Source of the DNA: Echinococcus granulosus
Taxonomy: Eukaryota; Platyhelminthes; Cestoda; Cyclophyllidea; Taeniidae
Length of the DNA: 64,000 nt
Direction of reading: 5' to 3'
Assembly (NCBI RefSeq): GCF_000524195.1
Contig: NW_020170382.1
Coordinates: forward strand, 1,162,687 to 1,226,686
How positions within the stretch are numbered: the stretch's first letter is position 1; each line of letters begins with the position of its first letter. The notes beneath the pieces were generated by a model. The model saw nothing but the letters and a program-made list of their open reading frames with translations. It searched no databases and was not told where the DNA came from. Positions 1 to 15,400 of the stretch are shown in pieces. Made by a program: the position numbers and the translations under genes.

Positions 1-3000
1 CCATATAAAAAGGTCATATTTTGTGCATAAAAGGGTCGTCTAAAAGCTGCTGCATTAAGCCTATCCCATAGATTACGGCAACTGTGTAAGCGGCTCTCAC
101 TCCAATTTAACTCTAGTGGGAAAGCAAGGAGAGTAGTAAAAAAGCATTGATATTAGTTAATGAAAAAAATTTTAGAGAAGCCAATCTCAACTGCAGACAG
201 TTTGTTCATTTTGTACATTTGACAACAAAACATCACGCCAACCGGCTCCTATCTACTCATGAAACTCACCCGGTATAGGTGTTTGGAAGAGCTGGGTAAA
301 CAGTCCATTAGGCGCCAGATTGTATATTGTGCACCGCAGGAATTGCCGAGCTATGCTTGCGACGTTACCTGACACAATTACATTCGGCCTGGAAGAGGAG
401 GACAAAAGGAATCTGCCTGCATCACTCGGGAAATGAGTTTGATGGAAAAATCCGGCGGCTCCAACACATTTCTACGAGTGAGACATAAACTCCGCTTTTT
501 TCATTTCATAGAAAAAAAACAAACGATTATTTGATTTACTTTTTCCTACAGGTTTTTTGATACTGTGCGAACAAAAATAATTCATTAACTGTCAAAGATT
601 ATGCCTAAAACAACATTTCCGTCAGATAACAACTTTAATTGAATGTCCTTTCCACCAAGAAGTTGACTAAGGTCTTGACCACAAAGTTGTTAAAAAATTA
701 TTTCTTTTTGCTGACTACCCCCTTTAGTGGCATTAAATTTAGCATTTTTTTGCAAAGTGTCTTCATAAAGAGAATCATCTTGTAATTGGGGAGGCAAAAG
801 AAGCTTCCCTTTAGTTTCTTGATCACGCATGACAGCCGTCACATAGGCTGGTCAAAAAACAATTTTATGATTGTCATGCACAGAGGTGACCCTTTAAAGC
901 CAGACTGAAAAAGAGGTTTGTTGGAATTAACATCTAGTGCGAGAACGAGGGTGAACTTGTCTGGTCTGATGAATGTCGCCAAAGCAGTCCCTACGTTTCG
1001 GCTTCCTAGATGATGTCTGGTTAAATAAAAAATCAAAAATACTAATCTGCTTAGTCAAACTCGACAAGTCAAATTCCATCATTTAGAGCCCATGCTATTC
1101 TTCCACCTCTTAGATAAAATTTGGCTATCTTAAAAGTGGAAAAGCCCAACTCACTATCTGCGAGTAGCATTATACAGTGTTTTTGCCACCACATTATTCA
1201 AGTTTGCCCAAACATCCGAACCCCAATCAACTCTCACCCTTTTCCCTCCCGTAAAAACTTCATAAACCACGTCAATTTTAACTTAATGCCATAAATGACT
1301 TCAAAATGACAACCTTTAAACGAAAAGGTTGATGAAATTAATAGCTAGGAAAGGAAAACATTTAATGGACATAAAGCCGAATGCTCACAAGTAGAAAGTG
1401 TGTTAGTACCGCTAATCAGGCCTAATCAGGGTAAAATCCTCCTGTGTAACACGAAGAAGAGTAGGATAGTTGAAATGCACTAATAGATATCGCACTAATC
1501 AGAAGAAATAGCACAGCTGCAGAAGCTTGAATAAATTATTTGCGAAGTGATCTCGACATATCAGCTTATCTTAAGCGAGGGGACATTTAGCAACGCGCAT
1601 GCTGTTTTTTAGTTGCAAAAAGGTAAAAAAACACTCACAAGGCCCTCTGCCACGTGTAGAGTGTGGTTGTGGCAATTCTAGCAGCCACCATAAGCATATC
1701 GATGAGAAAGGGAGCAGCCAGCCCAGGCTCTCTGTGTACAAAGGTGGCTAGACAGATAAGTCCCAGCCCAATGGTAGTCTCGTCGTGCGTCTCCAGCACC
1801 ATCTGGCACCAGGGACACCGCTCAGTGCTGAGCATAGCCGTGGCGAGCACAGAAGCCATAGTGGAGGTCATTTCTCCACCCCCACCTCCACCGTAGGTCG
1901 AACGCGTGCGAAGAGAAGCTACACGACGCGAAGATCCGATTCCCCCTACTCGCGGAGTTCGGTGCAATCCGACGGAGTCCTCGAAGGAGAAGGCGGTCTG
2001 TGCTCGTAACTCGCTACTCCCGTTTTCATCATCCACCTCGAGAGCGCGGTTTAATGGTGGGCGTTCGCGAGTTTGAGATACGGTGAGCTTGATGGCGTCC
2101 CGCTGGAGGATTGGCGATGAGATGGACGCGTCTGCCTGGGGTTCTGTTAATGCGTGTGTTTTTCTTGATAAAAGAAAACAATGTTTTCCTTTGAATAGTG
2201 TTTGTAGGCCGCTTTTGCATTAAAAATCAAAAGCGAATACAAGAGTTAAAAATATCTTATAACAACCTTAAATGGATACACGCTAACAATTTTCTCCATC
2301 CAAAAATGGTAGAAATGTGTGACTAGAAAGTTCTTTGAGGTAAGACTTCTCTAACTTTGCTGGCCTTTAAAATGAAGTTGGTATTTGTTCATAAATAGGA
2401 TACAGAAATTCACGAATAAAACGACAACTTAAAATTAAAACGACTTCTGTTGAGTCAGTTTAGCTTATTTAAGGATCGCATTCTAGACTGATCTCAGTGA
2501 CTTCATTTATTTTACATAAGCTTTGTTAAGTAACCTTGAAAGTAAGTTCAAAGACTAAAATATATTCTTTAACACGGGGTCTTACGCAGCACGATTTCGA
2601 GTTGTCAAGGGTTCACCAAAATCACCAGATTTTGTATCTGCAATAGGAAAGTCACTTTCACGATGTAGTGGGATATACTTCTTTACTTAAAACAGGATGA
2701 GCTGTTAATTATGTGTAAAATAGAGGATCGCACTAAAAAGGTGGTATTTTGAAACTCACTGCAACAGTTTTGTGCAATCAAGGCGGATGATCCCATTGTC
2801 CTCTAATTATGATGTCTTTTTAATAATATCAAGCCTTTTAGATTCAGTAAGAGCTAACAACCGAGGGCAGGAGCCGAATATTGTTGAAATGAAGAGGATA
2901 TTCAAAGAACTAAACTTATAGGGCAATCTAGATGTCGCCAATTAATTACATAAAGGGGATACTTCAAGCAAATATGAAAGAGAATGTTTTGAGCGGAATT

Positions 3001-6000
3001 TTCACAACTACAGATCATCGGAGCTACTCTCCTACATTCTTTTATTTAAGTCGCATCAGAAACATCACCACTGTCGCCATCAAGTACCCTTCTCTACAGG
3101 TCAGAAGATCTCAAACGTAGCTAAATTGGCGGCATATGTCGCTACAAAGTTCCAAAAACTACCCATTTGAATAATTTAGACCAAATTTAGTTAAGAGCTC
3201 TTCAGGCACAAAATATAGTTAAAAAGTGAAAAATAGATTACCCAGAGCTTCTAGTTTTCCAGACATCTCGTGAGTTTCCCCTTGCCCTTTCTTGTCAAAT
3301 CCAGCATCAGACACCGTGGGCTAAAATATGGAGTTGCTTATTGGATTGGACGCAATATTTTAATAAAAAAATATAAAGGGTGAAAATGAGACATAAATGA
3401 ATTCAATTTGCCGTATAACTAATGCACATGGGCTACGTCTAGAAAGCTGATCAAGTACAAAATTTTCTTAAGTGGAAAAGCAGAGTAAACATGAATACCT
3501 TAAAGACCGTTAGTTTTGCGCCCCTTTGAAAACCTTTGCTTCTTCAAACCAGATTATCTACTCAAAAGTGATAAAAAGTACTAGTGTTAAGTGAGTATAA
3601 ATGATCATAAGACAATGTGTGGCAAAAATCCCAAGAGGAAATGTAGCAGTCTGCCGCAAATCCATTCAGTTTCTTTTATATGGGGGATTTTGATCCCATT
3701 TCAGATTAATCAAGATAAAAGGGAGCAAACTGCACTTGAACTTGATAAAACACTGGGAGAGGGAAGGAGCACCTTGTTTAAGTGCCACCGCACTCACCAA
3801 ACGTTGAGTGTGTTCTCATCAGCGGGTATAACGATCGACTAAGGATGAAAACTTATCTGCATTGCACAATAAAACAAAAAGGATGAGGGCGATACCCCTT
3901 GAGCGCCTAATTAGCTGGAAAGTGCTCACCTAAAAATCGTGAAATTTTGAGAAAACTTGACTTCGGTGGTGAGAGTTAAGAAATCTGGAAATAAAGGCCT
4001 GCATGGTACCGCAATGGCATGTAGTAGTAGGCGACAACGAAAACAATGAAATATATTTGATAAAAGTCTATCCATCCATTTGATAGCGCATCTGGAGCTA
4101 CTCCAAATTCTAACTTGTAACGCAGATTTCGAATACAATTAATAAGTCACGGTAAACAAGAAAAACCAGATTTCAGTAGGGTTTAAATCTCAGAAGTGGA
4201 ATATGCGCCAACTCACGCAGATTACAAATGATATATTTACATTGCCCTACGAAACCGCCACCATCTACAGAATACTTTATTATTTTTTCCTCGTAACAAG
4301 ATTAGAGCTAGATGTATAACATGCGCATTCAAAATCAGGCGCTATGGTGGTGTAATTTCTGATACAGTAGAGTCAAGAGACTTTAACCGTTACGTTCAGC
4401 ACTTTTCACGCATTCCGCGTCGTAAGCGCACGTTCAGGCGCGGGTACCTTAAACTCTGACATTCAATTACCACAGAGGAAATCCCTTCAAAGGAGAGGTT
4501 TTTAACAAAAAAATAAACCAGCTCCAATTTTCGCCCTTTATCTGCAGAGAGGGATACGCCTTTATGCATGTGCACCAATGTATTTTAAGACTGCACTGTA
4601 TTCGAAGAGAACTCTCAACACGTCCCTGTCCAGAAGCAGACACACTTTAGCACCCTCGGATACGCCATCAGCACTCGCGCACCTGGAACAATTCTCAGCG
4701 TTGGCATGTCACGAAAAAAGTAGCCAAAATAAGTGGCATTCATACTGACAACCCTACTTCCACTTCTGAGCAGAGCATTAATTATCTCAAATAATAAAAA
4801 ACAGCCTGCTACGNNNNNNNNNNNNNNNNNNNNNNNNNNNNNNNNNNNNNNNNNNNNNNNNNNNNNNNNNNNNNNNNNNNNNNNNNNNNNNNNNNNNNNN
4901 NNNNNNNNNNNNNGTTCCATGTGGTAAATTTTAATTAACACTTATCGGCTGATCTGATAAACATCATCTGGTCATTCGTAAACGATAGTCAAGAAGTAAA
5001 AAACTGTTGACTACTGTGTAGCCTTGGCTTCTGTTAATGATTCCATAATGGTCTTTTGCTAATAGAATGCCAAAGCCAAGCAACTTTTATTCCAAAATAC
5101 TGCTTCAAATAATCGGTTATAACCATGTGGCTCGCCCACTGAAGTGCAAAAGAGCCTTGATGTTATTTCAAATTACCATAAAATACAAAATAAGAACTCG
5201 CTCGAAAATGGCTCGATCAAAAGTCAACGAAAAATGAATAACTCCTCCTACCGACTAGATTAAACAAGTTTTCTAAAAAGATAATAGCCATAATGAGCGG
5301 TCTATCGCATTAAAGAAATGTCGTGCACATACTGGCAAGATAGCTCTTTCCTCCAGTGAAACAGCACCCGGTTTGAAAGGTTTGTAACCAGTAGAAGCCA
5401 GCGTAAGACTAAATGGAACTTCAAGTGACTCCTTCATCTCAGTGGAGTCCTTATGCACCGACGACTGCTGCAGCTCATCCCGGCTATCCTGGTGGCATCG
5501 GTTAACCTTCTTCATAATTGGTGAGGCAAAACGAAGTCCGCTCGCCGGCTCCAGATCACGGTCCTTTCCAAACTGGGAAAATAAGCAAACTCATTTTTGT
5601 AGAATTAACTATCGTGGAGATTCAACTCTCCCCGATGATAGCAAAAAACGTATGGGATACACTTCAGATGCAATACACCGGTAATTTTTTGCATAGAGTT
5701 CCACTACCGACGTTCCAGAGTAAAGCAATAGTTTGGAGCTATCTGATTTTTTCAATGCTTCTGACCCATTATTATACGTAAGCAATAAAAGTTACACCAG
5801 TAGCTAACAAAGATATTTATGTTCAAACAGGTATTTTTGGCCAACTTATCACAAAGAAATAATACGCCAGCAATTTCCCCTGCTTTGCAGGAAGTAAAAT
5901 GTGGTTATAAACCATTCCAAATAGTTTTTAATATAGTCTTAGAAGTACCGTGTCGGTAATAATGTCGCAGACAAAGTTCACTTCATTTCTGGTGAGTGAG

Positions 6001-9000
6001 CGTCCAAATAATTTTTTAAGTGAATTAAACAAAATAAGAACCTATTTTGAAGGCAATGAAGCATTACGCAGATGTACTGTTTTCAAAAATGTGAAACTAT
6101 GGGCATAATTCAAGATTTTACACTAATTTGGCAATGTGATAGTGGTACAAAGACATGGCATTGGTACATAGTTTAAGTACACACCAGTAAGAAACTGAAA
6201 TTTCTCTGGAATAGCAAAAGATGTGGAAAATAAAACGAAAGACTTACCTTTGCTTAAAATGAAAACCGCTAATTAGACTATTGTGAGAAAGCTCTGGATT
6301 TTGCACATGAAATGTTTTAAAGCGTAAAAATAACTTTGCTGAATTTGTACAGGTTCTTGATGTTGGAAAAGAAATCTGCCTAATTTGCGTTGAAATGAAA
6401 AAAAAGAATTTTGCTACCTACAAAAATCCTTACCCTTAAAAGAGGATCTTATCAAATGTGGCATCAACGCGGTGAATAAATGCTTCACCCAACTTTTAAT
6501 AAAAACATAGTTCCTGGCAGCTAGATCAAAGCAAGCATTCTAATTTTTACACGAGTTTTATAATTCTTCAAATAAGGCTTTAATTTTGCGTCCCCATGTC
6601 TTTAAAAAGTGAAGAACTAAACATTCGAGATGTTCAGTTGCGCGGAGCTTAGAATGGGAGCCAAGGCTTTATAATGAGCCAAACCTTTGTGTAATGCGGA
6701 AAGCCCCGCTTCTCTGCTAAAAGGCCAGTTCCAGGAGGAATAGCAGGCGAAAGATCGGTGAAATCCAGTACGTCCTTGTCGGTGGAGACCTGAGAGGTGT
6801 GCTCCGAGGGAGCATCCTGAGAGATTGTGATTCCTGGCATCACTATGACCTCATCATCGTCCTCATGTATTGGCGCCTCGACCTCTCTTGACTTAACCTC
6901 GGTGCTTATGTTGCTGGCTTCTGTACAACAAGAAGGGTTGGCTTAATGAGCATTAAGTTGCAGCCACAGTAAGGCCGTTGGTATCTAACATGCCCAAGAA
7001 TGGAAAGGTATAAATGACGTTTTCACGTGATACCAGATAATCTGAAATGTAATTAAAAAATGCGACAGAGATGAATCAATATCAGTGCTACTCAAGGAGG
7101 AAGTGTCAGTAGAGGAAAGGAACGGATACCTGCTTATCCCAATGTCGTTCCGAATAGCACCTAAGTGCTGTAAGTCTATGTCACTTTTAATAAACCGTAA
7201 TTAGATTGGAACTTCACCTTCGTTAAAATACTGCTCATTTCACATAAAAATGAATGTCCACTAATAAAATATGTCTGATCTTAAAGGTGACAACTGAATT
7301 GCGTATAAACATCTTGATAAAGAAAGCACTTTTGGTGTAAGGGCAGAAAATGTAGAATCCCGTTTATGTTGGTGATCACTCCTACTCTTACGCAGGAGCA
7401 GACCTGAAATTGTAACACAGAAACTATGGCCTTAGAGTCGAAGAAATATGAAAATTTGGGGTGGACACAGGCTAACCGATGAGAAATTGTTCTTGTAAAC
7501 CAAAAATGGAAGCTAATTACATGCACAGATGCATTTTAATTTGTTTCTCGGAAGTAAGTCCAAAGTAGTCCCAGAAAGATTTGTGAGAAAATTCTCTGGA
7601 ATCCATTTCGCCAGCCATAAAAAACACAGGGCAAAGTCAGCAACGAATGGGAATCATGTTGACACAGGTAGAATTAAGTTAAAGATAAATATAAAGCACA
7701 ACAGAAAAGAGATGCCTCAAAAAAGTGCAAAAGAAATTTCCCGTTAAGTTTGAAGCATTGATAAATTTGAGGCAAAACTTGCTGTGAAAGCCAGAGATTT
7801 TAATTCATATTATTAAAATGAGTTATGCAGTCAGTTTTATTATGTCCAAACAACTTTTGGAATGTTACTTAAATTGCTACAGATGAATTTCCGTGATAGT
7901 GAAAATGCACAAAGAAATCGAAGAGCTTCGAGCAAGCAACTTCTCTGTCCATACAGTAAAATTCGCCTGGATCCATCAGTGACATGCAGGAATTAGAAGC
8001 TAAGAAAGAATTAGAGACCATACCTCTGGGAAGGTCTGATGTGCTCGATAGAGACATGCGGATGAATAACGATAATGCACAAATGTACCTTTTCTAGAGA
8101 GCTGTAGTGAGATTAAATCATGCAGCATTTTTAGGCATAAATTATGCCCATGCACTATACAATCATGTATTACGGTTACCTTTGGTGAGAGTATCTGCAG
8201 AAATTTTGAAAATGGAGGTAAAATTTAACACCATGCAGATTTTTGTTTGTGGTAGAATTATAATGTTTTAAAAATAACTCGGTAGATCCCAATCGAACAT
8301 GATAATCTTAGTTCTGATATTGTGCAAAAGTATTTTAAGGGAAAGAGATCTGCTTTGGATGGTAGGATGGCGATTGTCAACACAGTGGCTATTGAAACTC
8401 GCCAAACTTTATTGCAACAGTCAATTCCCCAAGTTCTACGTGGTGACCACCACTGAAAGTTATGGGCACTGAACAGGCTTAAATTGCCTAGCCCTTCTGT
8501 ACAATGTTACTCAAGTTACTCCCACACTCAAATTACCCACTATAATGTACCCAGCGATAACTCATATGCAATTAAAAACGCTGCGCATATAAAAGCACAC
8601 GTAAGCCATATGCTCTCGCTTACCCCTCAGTCGTGGAAGGTACATAGATGGGGAGTCGAAAACATCGTCCTCATTTCTTTCCTTGCAGATGTGCACTTGC
8701 GTCTCTAGAGTGTTGAGCACAATACGGATGAGGTACTCGATAATGCCTCGAGTACCCCACTGAAAGGTAGACGACGTGTTGATGAAGCAGCTGCTGCTAG
8801 TGTTGGCTCCAGTGGCAGCTGCAGCGGCAGCACCGGAGGCGGCAGTGGACATACCCGTCCCAGTACAAAAAGAAGTGCCGTGACCCGGACTGAATCCAGA
8901 AGGACGAGCGCCTCCCATGCTACAAATTGTATCTCCAGCGTTGAACTGTGAATCCATGAAATCAACCCCACTGGGGCCACAATTCAAGGCGTCCACGCTG

Positions 9001-9448
9001 GTCTTGTAACCACCGACACCAGAGAAACTGGACGAGGGATTCATAGCCCCCGATGGTGAGTTGTACTCATACTGCCAATTGGGAAGAGGGAGAGGAGAAA
9101 AATAAAAGCAGTATTTATTAGTCTGGTATGCAAAGGAAGGTTCTGCAATCATTCAAGCGATTCCTACTCGGCATTTGTGCATAAAGTTGATCTGATGGTA
9201 TGGGAAGTATAGAAATTGTAGAAATTATTACCCAAAAATCACCCTTTTACCTTGAAAAGTAAACAATTTAAAAAGTGAATTCATCGTACGGCGATTATGA
9301 TTAACTCAAGGTCCAAAATGTACTAATCTCAAAAAGTAAAGAGCTTTAATGCCTTAAACAATCAAAGTATCTAGCAGATTAATAATTTATTTCAAAGAAA
9401 ATATGGCTAACAATTTTATCACCATTTAAGCCCGTTCGACGCATATGC

Positions 9449-9490
<42 letters not shown>

Positions 9491-12400
9491 CACTTTTTAT
9501 TGCTCCGGAAGGCCAAAGTGGATGCGAACACAATGAGCAGTTAATTGGGCCTTACCAGTTTCCATGTATCAGTGGCCTTAGGCAAACATAATGGATTCAA
9601 TACTTTGCTAGAGCCTTTGAATGAAGACGACTTTTTCCTCGTGAGATTAAGTCGTCGTGTGAATAACCAATGGGTCTGGTCATGTAAGAATTACTAGAAA
9701 ATACATAAAATATTGCATTCAAGTTATCCCTCTAACTTCACACAACATCCTTTTAGTATATCCATGTCTCCAAAACGTTTACCAATTTAAGAGCGAGTGC
9801 TTTTTGCAAACCATAAAAATGCTCCAAAGAGTAATTTACGACTACCCAAGGCATCTTTAACATCAAACGCTTTGGCCTTCTGACCAAAATCGAACTGGCA
9901 CATCAAAATCAGTGGCAGAGTTCCACATTTTCCAGGAAAAAGAAGATAAGTGGAAAAGGGAAAATTGATTCATAATAAAACGGAATTTGCATACCAATTA
10001 CAGAGGGATATGCTGACATTTTGCGCCCATGTAAATGACATTAACTGGTTTTGGTAAACGGAAGAGTGTTGTAACCCGTCCTAACTAGTCGAAGGGTAGG
10101 CAGTGCATGCGTGTCCAAGGAGGAGACAGGTTTTGATCTAAGCTTTACTTCATATAAATTAAATAAATTAAAATGCGACTGCATTGCTGGATTCGGATGT
10201 CTCTAATCTTGCCAACCATATTTTAACCATGACTCAACTATAATGAAGTTACTTCAGGATAAGTGAAGATGTTAAAAACGAGCTATGTATAGACACCCAC
10301 CTTGTAGAGAATGATGATAAGTGTGTTTAGCCAATGGTGTCGAACTTGAGGCTCCAACAAACGAAGCGTAAAATTCGGCGCCTGACAGTCGTTAGCGTAG
10401 CGCTGTGGTGAGGCACACACCTGCAGAACCATCAGCGTCTGATGCAAAATGCAACTGCCCATCGGGGGGTTCCTATCCAAAACATCTGCCACGTGTGATA
10501 TGAATGCGTGGAAGACTGTCGATGTCCTACAAGCACCAGAAGGTCCGAATAGTGATCATCAAGCCTGAGTAAACAAATCAAGAAGGACCAGATTCAGTCA
10601 ATCCAGATATCTTATGACCTTAATTTGTAAGGAGGAATGTTGAAGGCCTGGTCAGCATATCCAAGGAGGAGAGCAAGATGTCGTTGGACCTTTGAAAGAG
10701 CCTTTTTGTCTCTCAGCTCATCAGTGGGTGCGCCACGTCGTGATTTACTGCCTTGTCCACCACTTTCCATGTCCACTGTGGCCATAAAACGGAGCAGAAG
10801 ACGCACCCACTGGTGCAGAGCGCCCCGATCTGAACCATCCTGGTCCAGCTTCAGCTGCAGCGAACAGAGAAATTTGTTTGCACTGTCCATTAGTTCGGTT
10901 GACCCCGGTCCGCCTGCAGAGGGAAACCATATTAATCGGGACTTTAATCTGTGCTTCCATCATTTCTCTCTTCTCTGTTCTTTCCCTTTTTAACTTCTTA
11001 ACAGACTTAAAGCTCTTTTAGTTCGCCTATTCATTTAAGAAAAAAGAAGATGGTTTGGTATGAGAAGCCTTATTCGCGATTTCATGTGACTTCCTCTTGC
11101 AAATGAAATTTATGACGATGTGCAGGGGAGTAAAAGGAACTCCATGCCTCTGTCCGCACTCATTAGCTAATATTTGAATGCAACATTCGAAACTACAGCA
11201 GAAAATGGACTTATTTCTCCAACCAATTGCAAATACGTTGGTACTTAAGCTATTTCTTATCTCAATAACGCTGCCTTCTTTCCCAAATAAAAACCATGGT
11301 TTGGTTCCATGTGACATTTCCCTGCATAAAAAAGGTGGTAGGCACAGCGATAAAAAGGCAAATGCAATTTGTTCTCGAAAGTTGCCTCAGTGGAATCAGA
11401 CCAGAAAAATAATAACAAGACTCTCAAATGGAACGGTAATTAAAGCGACTTCCATTAGGAATCCAAGCAGGTAAAAGCACGGCCAAATAAAATAAGCACA
11501 CCATTCGAAACAATCGCAGACAAAACAGGCAACACTTTGGGTAAACGGATTATTTGCGCTAGGTAACTTTTTCTTGGCAAAATTTAATTTAAGAGAGCTT
11601 CTGCTATTTCCTAGAATATAAATCAGTAAAATTTAGACAATGCAACTTGACGCGATTACACGTACCGGAAAAGAAGCCAGTTAGTTTAATAACCGATGGT
11701 CGCAAACGTCGATTTTCACAAGATGCTTGACTCTGTGCTTCTAAGGGGAAGTAAACAAACCAATTTAGTTAATTTTCTGAGGATGAACATTCCACAAAGC
11801 TTGAACAAAGATGGGACACAGGATTTAGTCCACAAATCAAAATTTACGATTGTTGGCTTCTCAAAGAGAGAAAAATTGATGAAAAACATCCACTTATTAG
11901 TTCAAAATTTATTCCTAGGGTAAATAGTTGAAAATATTAACAAGAGTATTTAGCTAAAGCATCAACTTAACGTTACTGCTGAAAATCTGTTTATTTGAAC
12001 CAAAATTTAACCATTTCATGAGGAAAACCCCTCCAAGGTGCATTACGTTCAGTTAGTCTATTTTGACTCGAAAGATTGATACTTTATAACCAAAAGATTT
12101 ACCTATTTTGACCATTGGGCGGGGAGGAGGCGGAAATGAAAACTATTTTAGGTCTTTATTACCGTTAATGATGTTTAAGAGGAGGGCAGCAAGCTTTAAT
12201 TTACCTGCAGACGGTGATGCTCTACCCGAATCGTGCTCGTCGGAACGTTTGAAGGCAGTGATTCGTCGCTGAGGCTTCGCACTCCATGTCTTGTTCCTTT
12301 TGCTACCAACCCCAAGGTCATTTGGTTGGCTCACCACTGAGGGCAACATGCCCGCGCCCGAGGCGGCAAAAACAGCCCGATTGAACTGTTGCTGAAAAGC

Positions 12401-15400
12401 GTCTCCGCGCTTGTTCATGTTATTGAGATCGGTCACTAAATCAAGTAAAAAACTCATTTAATTTCGTCTAAAACCAACCTAGTGTTGATAATACCAGCCG
12501 AAAGTCAACTACTACCATCACTACTCACTATCTTTTTTAGTCAAAAAGAAGATTCTACAACTACTATAGTGCCTGAATGCGTAATGGTCTACCTTCAATA
12601 CGAGAACTAGAATTTGAACCTCTTAATATGGAAATTAAAAGTAGTTCCGTAACTAAGCTTGAATCACTTATTCTACTGATGCGCTTGTAGTAGACTTCAT
12701 TATGCCGACATTTTCACAGACCTGAATCGATGTCAGGATTCGTTTTGCCAGCAATTTGCGCTCCAATCGAGAGAATGCCAAATCGGTCGATGAAGAAGTT
12801 CCAGGTGAATATCTGTCTATTGGGTAGAGCAAAACTGAGCTGCTGCATTCGTTTCAGGATAATCGTGCGATCGGCCGCTATCGTATCAAAGTGATACTCC
12901 ATACACTGGATGCAACACTGAAATATTAAAAAAGCTTACCCCATTGAACTTAGACACAAAAATCGCGCATTGAATGCTTTCTTAATCGTATGCGCTTTTT
13001 ATCAATTTAGTTTGTGTTGTTGTTGACGTTGATAATTATGCTTCTACAGAGTAGCCAATTGGTGTTAATCTGCCGTGTCAAAAAATTAGATTGTTATCAC
13101 TTGAATGAAGTAGGATCTGGATAATAGGGTTTCAGTATAAGCACAGCAACTTACGCTTAATGCGTTATCATCTAGCTCATTTAGATGATAGGAGCTCCGC
13201 TGAGCCACCACCGAGCTATAGTCATCCAGTGAGCCGATGAGACGCGAGAAAAGGTGAGCAATTGAATTTAGTACGAAAGGATGAAGAGGACCCATGGCTC
13301 CACCCATAGCTTTACCGAGAACACCTCTAGCATCACTCCCTCCCCACAGGAGGTTGCTCCCGTAGCTTCCCGAGGCACTGAGCGTAGCCGCAGCGTTAGA
13401 GTTGTGTGCTCTGAATGCACCAACCCGTCGACCCGCCCGAGCAGCCAGACCACCACCACCGCCTCCAGCGCTGCTACTTACAGTAGAGGAGGTGGCTTGA
13501 CGGCCGACCGACAAGTCTTTGAAGGCGGGCCCGTTGTAGAAGCCGGATACCACAGCGAAGTCTAGCTGACGCAGAAGGGAATGAATCTTCTCCATGGCGT
13601 CAAAACGCACCTTCCAGTCGGGGTGGGTACATTCGTGCTCCACGAGACGCCAAAAGACACCCGCCATGTTGGGTACTGTGAGGGATTGGAGGAGGAGGGG
13701 AACCACCCAACTGGCGAGGTGGGAGTGCTCTGCCGTGAGTAAATTCCATAATCTGAAAGATTATTACTAATGTCACTAAGAAATGAATAAGCTCGCTTTA
13801 TTGCACTAAAATCTTGTGTCATTTGGCGTGCGCAATCCTATGGTGCATGAATTGAGCTATAAAAAAAGAAGAGGAGTAATATGCATACAATGATTGCTTT
13901 GGCTTACAAAATGGGTTTCCTACGCGCTTTAAATTAGATATTTGTTAAAGGGGTAAAAAACCCAATTTAGTTAAAAAATTGGATGCATTGTATTCCTTAA
14001 AAGCGTTATTCATTGCAGATATTCACCACATGGGCACCGAAAACAAAACGCACGTTGGAATGAGACAGTGCTCCACTAAGTATAACACAAAAGACGCCTG
14101 AACACTGAGCGAAGCGTTGCTATTAGCGGTGGCAGAACTCGCTGCCCCACCAGCCGTGCCTCCGCCTGTTCTTGCTGCTCTCGTCGCTGGTATAGAAGTA
14201 ACAGTCCCTACTGTCATCGCTGCAGCGGCAGCAGCCGCCATCTCTGCAGCCCGCGCTGCCGCATTGAGAATGTTCTGCAACACGTTTCCAACTCGTATGA
14301 GACAATTCAGGCACTCTAGCAAGTGTCGCAACACCACGGGATCGCGCGGAGTACGTCCTTCAAAGGCGATTCGCGGCTGCTCTTCGCTCTTCGCTCTGCT
14401 CTCTGCCTCAGTTCCAGTTGATGACTGAGTACGAATGAAATAGGAGACACCTGCACAGCCGGATTTGCCCATAAGACAGCGCAGGAGTTGGTATATAAAG
14501 CGTAGGGCGGGCGGAAAGCCGAGAAGGTCGGCCTCGGACGGTTCCATGGAATCGAGACCAAGTGCCTCCTGCGCCGGTGATCGCTCATCCTCAACAGGAC
14601 CTGAACGACTTCCGTCGGTGCGTCGCATTATCTCACTGGCTGCCAGACCAGTGCACCACTTGGGATAGTCTTAATGATAAAGACTACAAATGATCGTTTT
14701 GATCAACGTTTTTTCTGAGATCTTAAGGAGACCATTAAATGGAGGAAGGAGGATCTAGCATAACAAGTTGTTCCTGTCCTAAACTTGGTGACATTTAAAA
14801 ATAGAATTTTATTAGGTTTGCATGGACAACCAGCCAAATAACCCTTAGCATAAGTATCTCTCGTAAGTGGGTTAAGAGAATTCGTAATTTAATCGAACTG
14901 GCAGCACAGAAAAGACAACTTTGTTACGTTTTTAATAGTAATAAGTGCTAGTTTTCGGTAATGAAAAAGATAAAACTACCTATTTCATACATTTTGTGTA
15001 TTTGTGGAAAAGCATTAAAACGGAAATATTCTTGTCCATATATTGTCACTAAACTGCGAATTTATACCCAAATCCAACGTACAATGCATTTAAATGGCAA
15101 ATAATGCGCACGTTTCATTTATTCTTCATTATATCATTTTGCTTTTTAGTTGTAGGCACTACTTAATCAATTTTACCAACATTTTATAAACCTGTGGTGC
15201 AAACAGAAGCTGACTGAAGGAAGGAAAAAACGGCGTTCGGTCAACCAAAGGCACACGTGTTGTCCGCGATGACCCAAAGCTGAAAAATGTCACGATAAGG
15301 TAACGAAGACATTAATGTTAAATACGGGAATGAAGGGCATAAAATTTAGTTTTTTACAAGAAGAAATAAAACCAGGTATAGGAGCATGCTTTAGCAAGGG

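Noticed and set aside
7945..8037. Possible unc-79 exon encoding LPRGMVSNSFLASNS
   Set aside because: Available donors either create a stop at the next junction or leave a 12-base exon; direct joining of 8624 to 6920 works without it.
8562..9152. Unspliced 196-codon ORF as a separate protein
   Set aside because: It is the unc-79 exon 9071-8624 read through into its flanking introns.
14027..14053. Alternative unc-79 donor at 14026 extending the exon through SVPMW
   Set aside because: Joining it to the acceptor at 13752 makes a TGA stop; the donor GTGCGT at 14053 gives the conserved LIPTLWNLL join instead.
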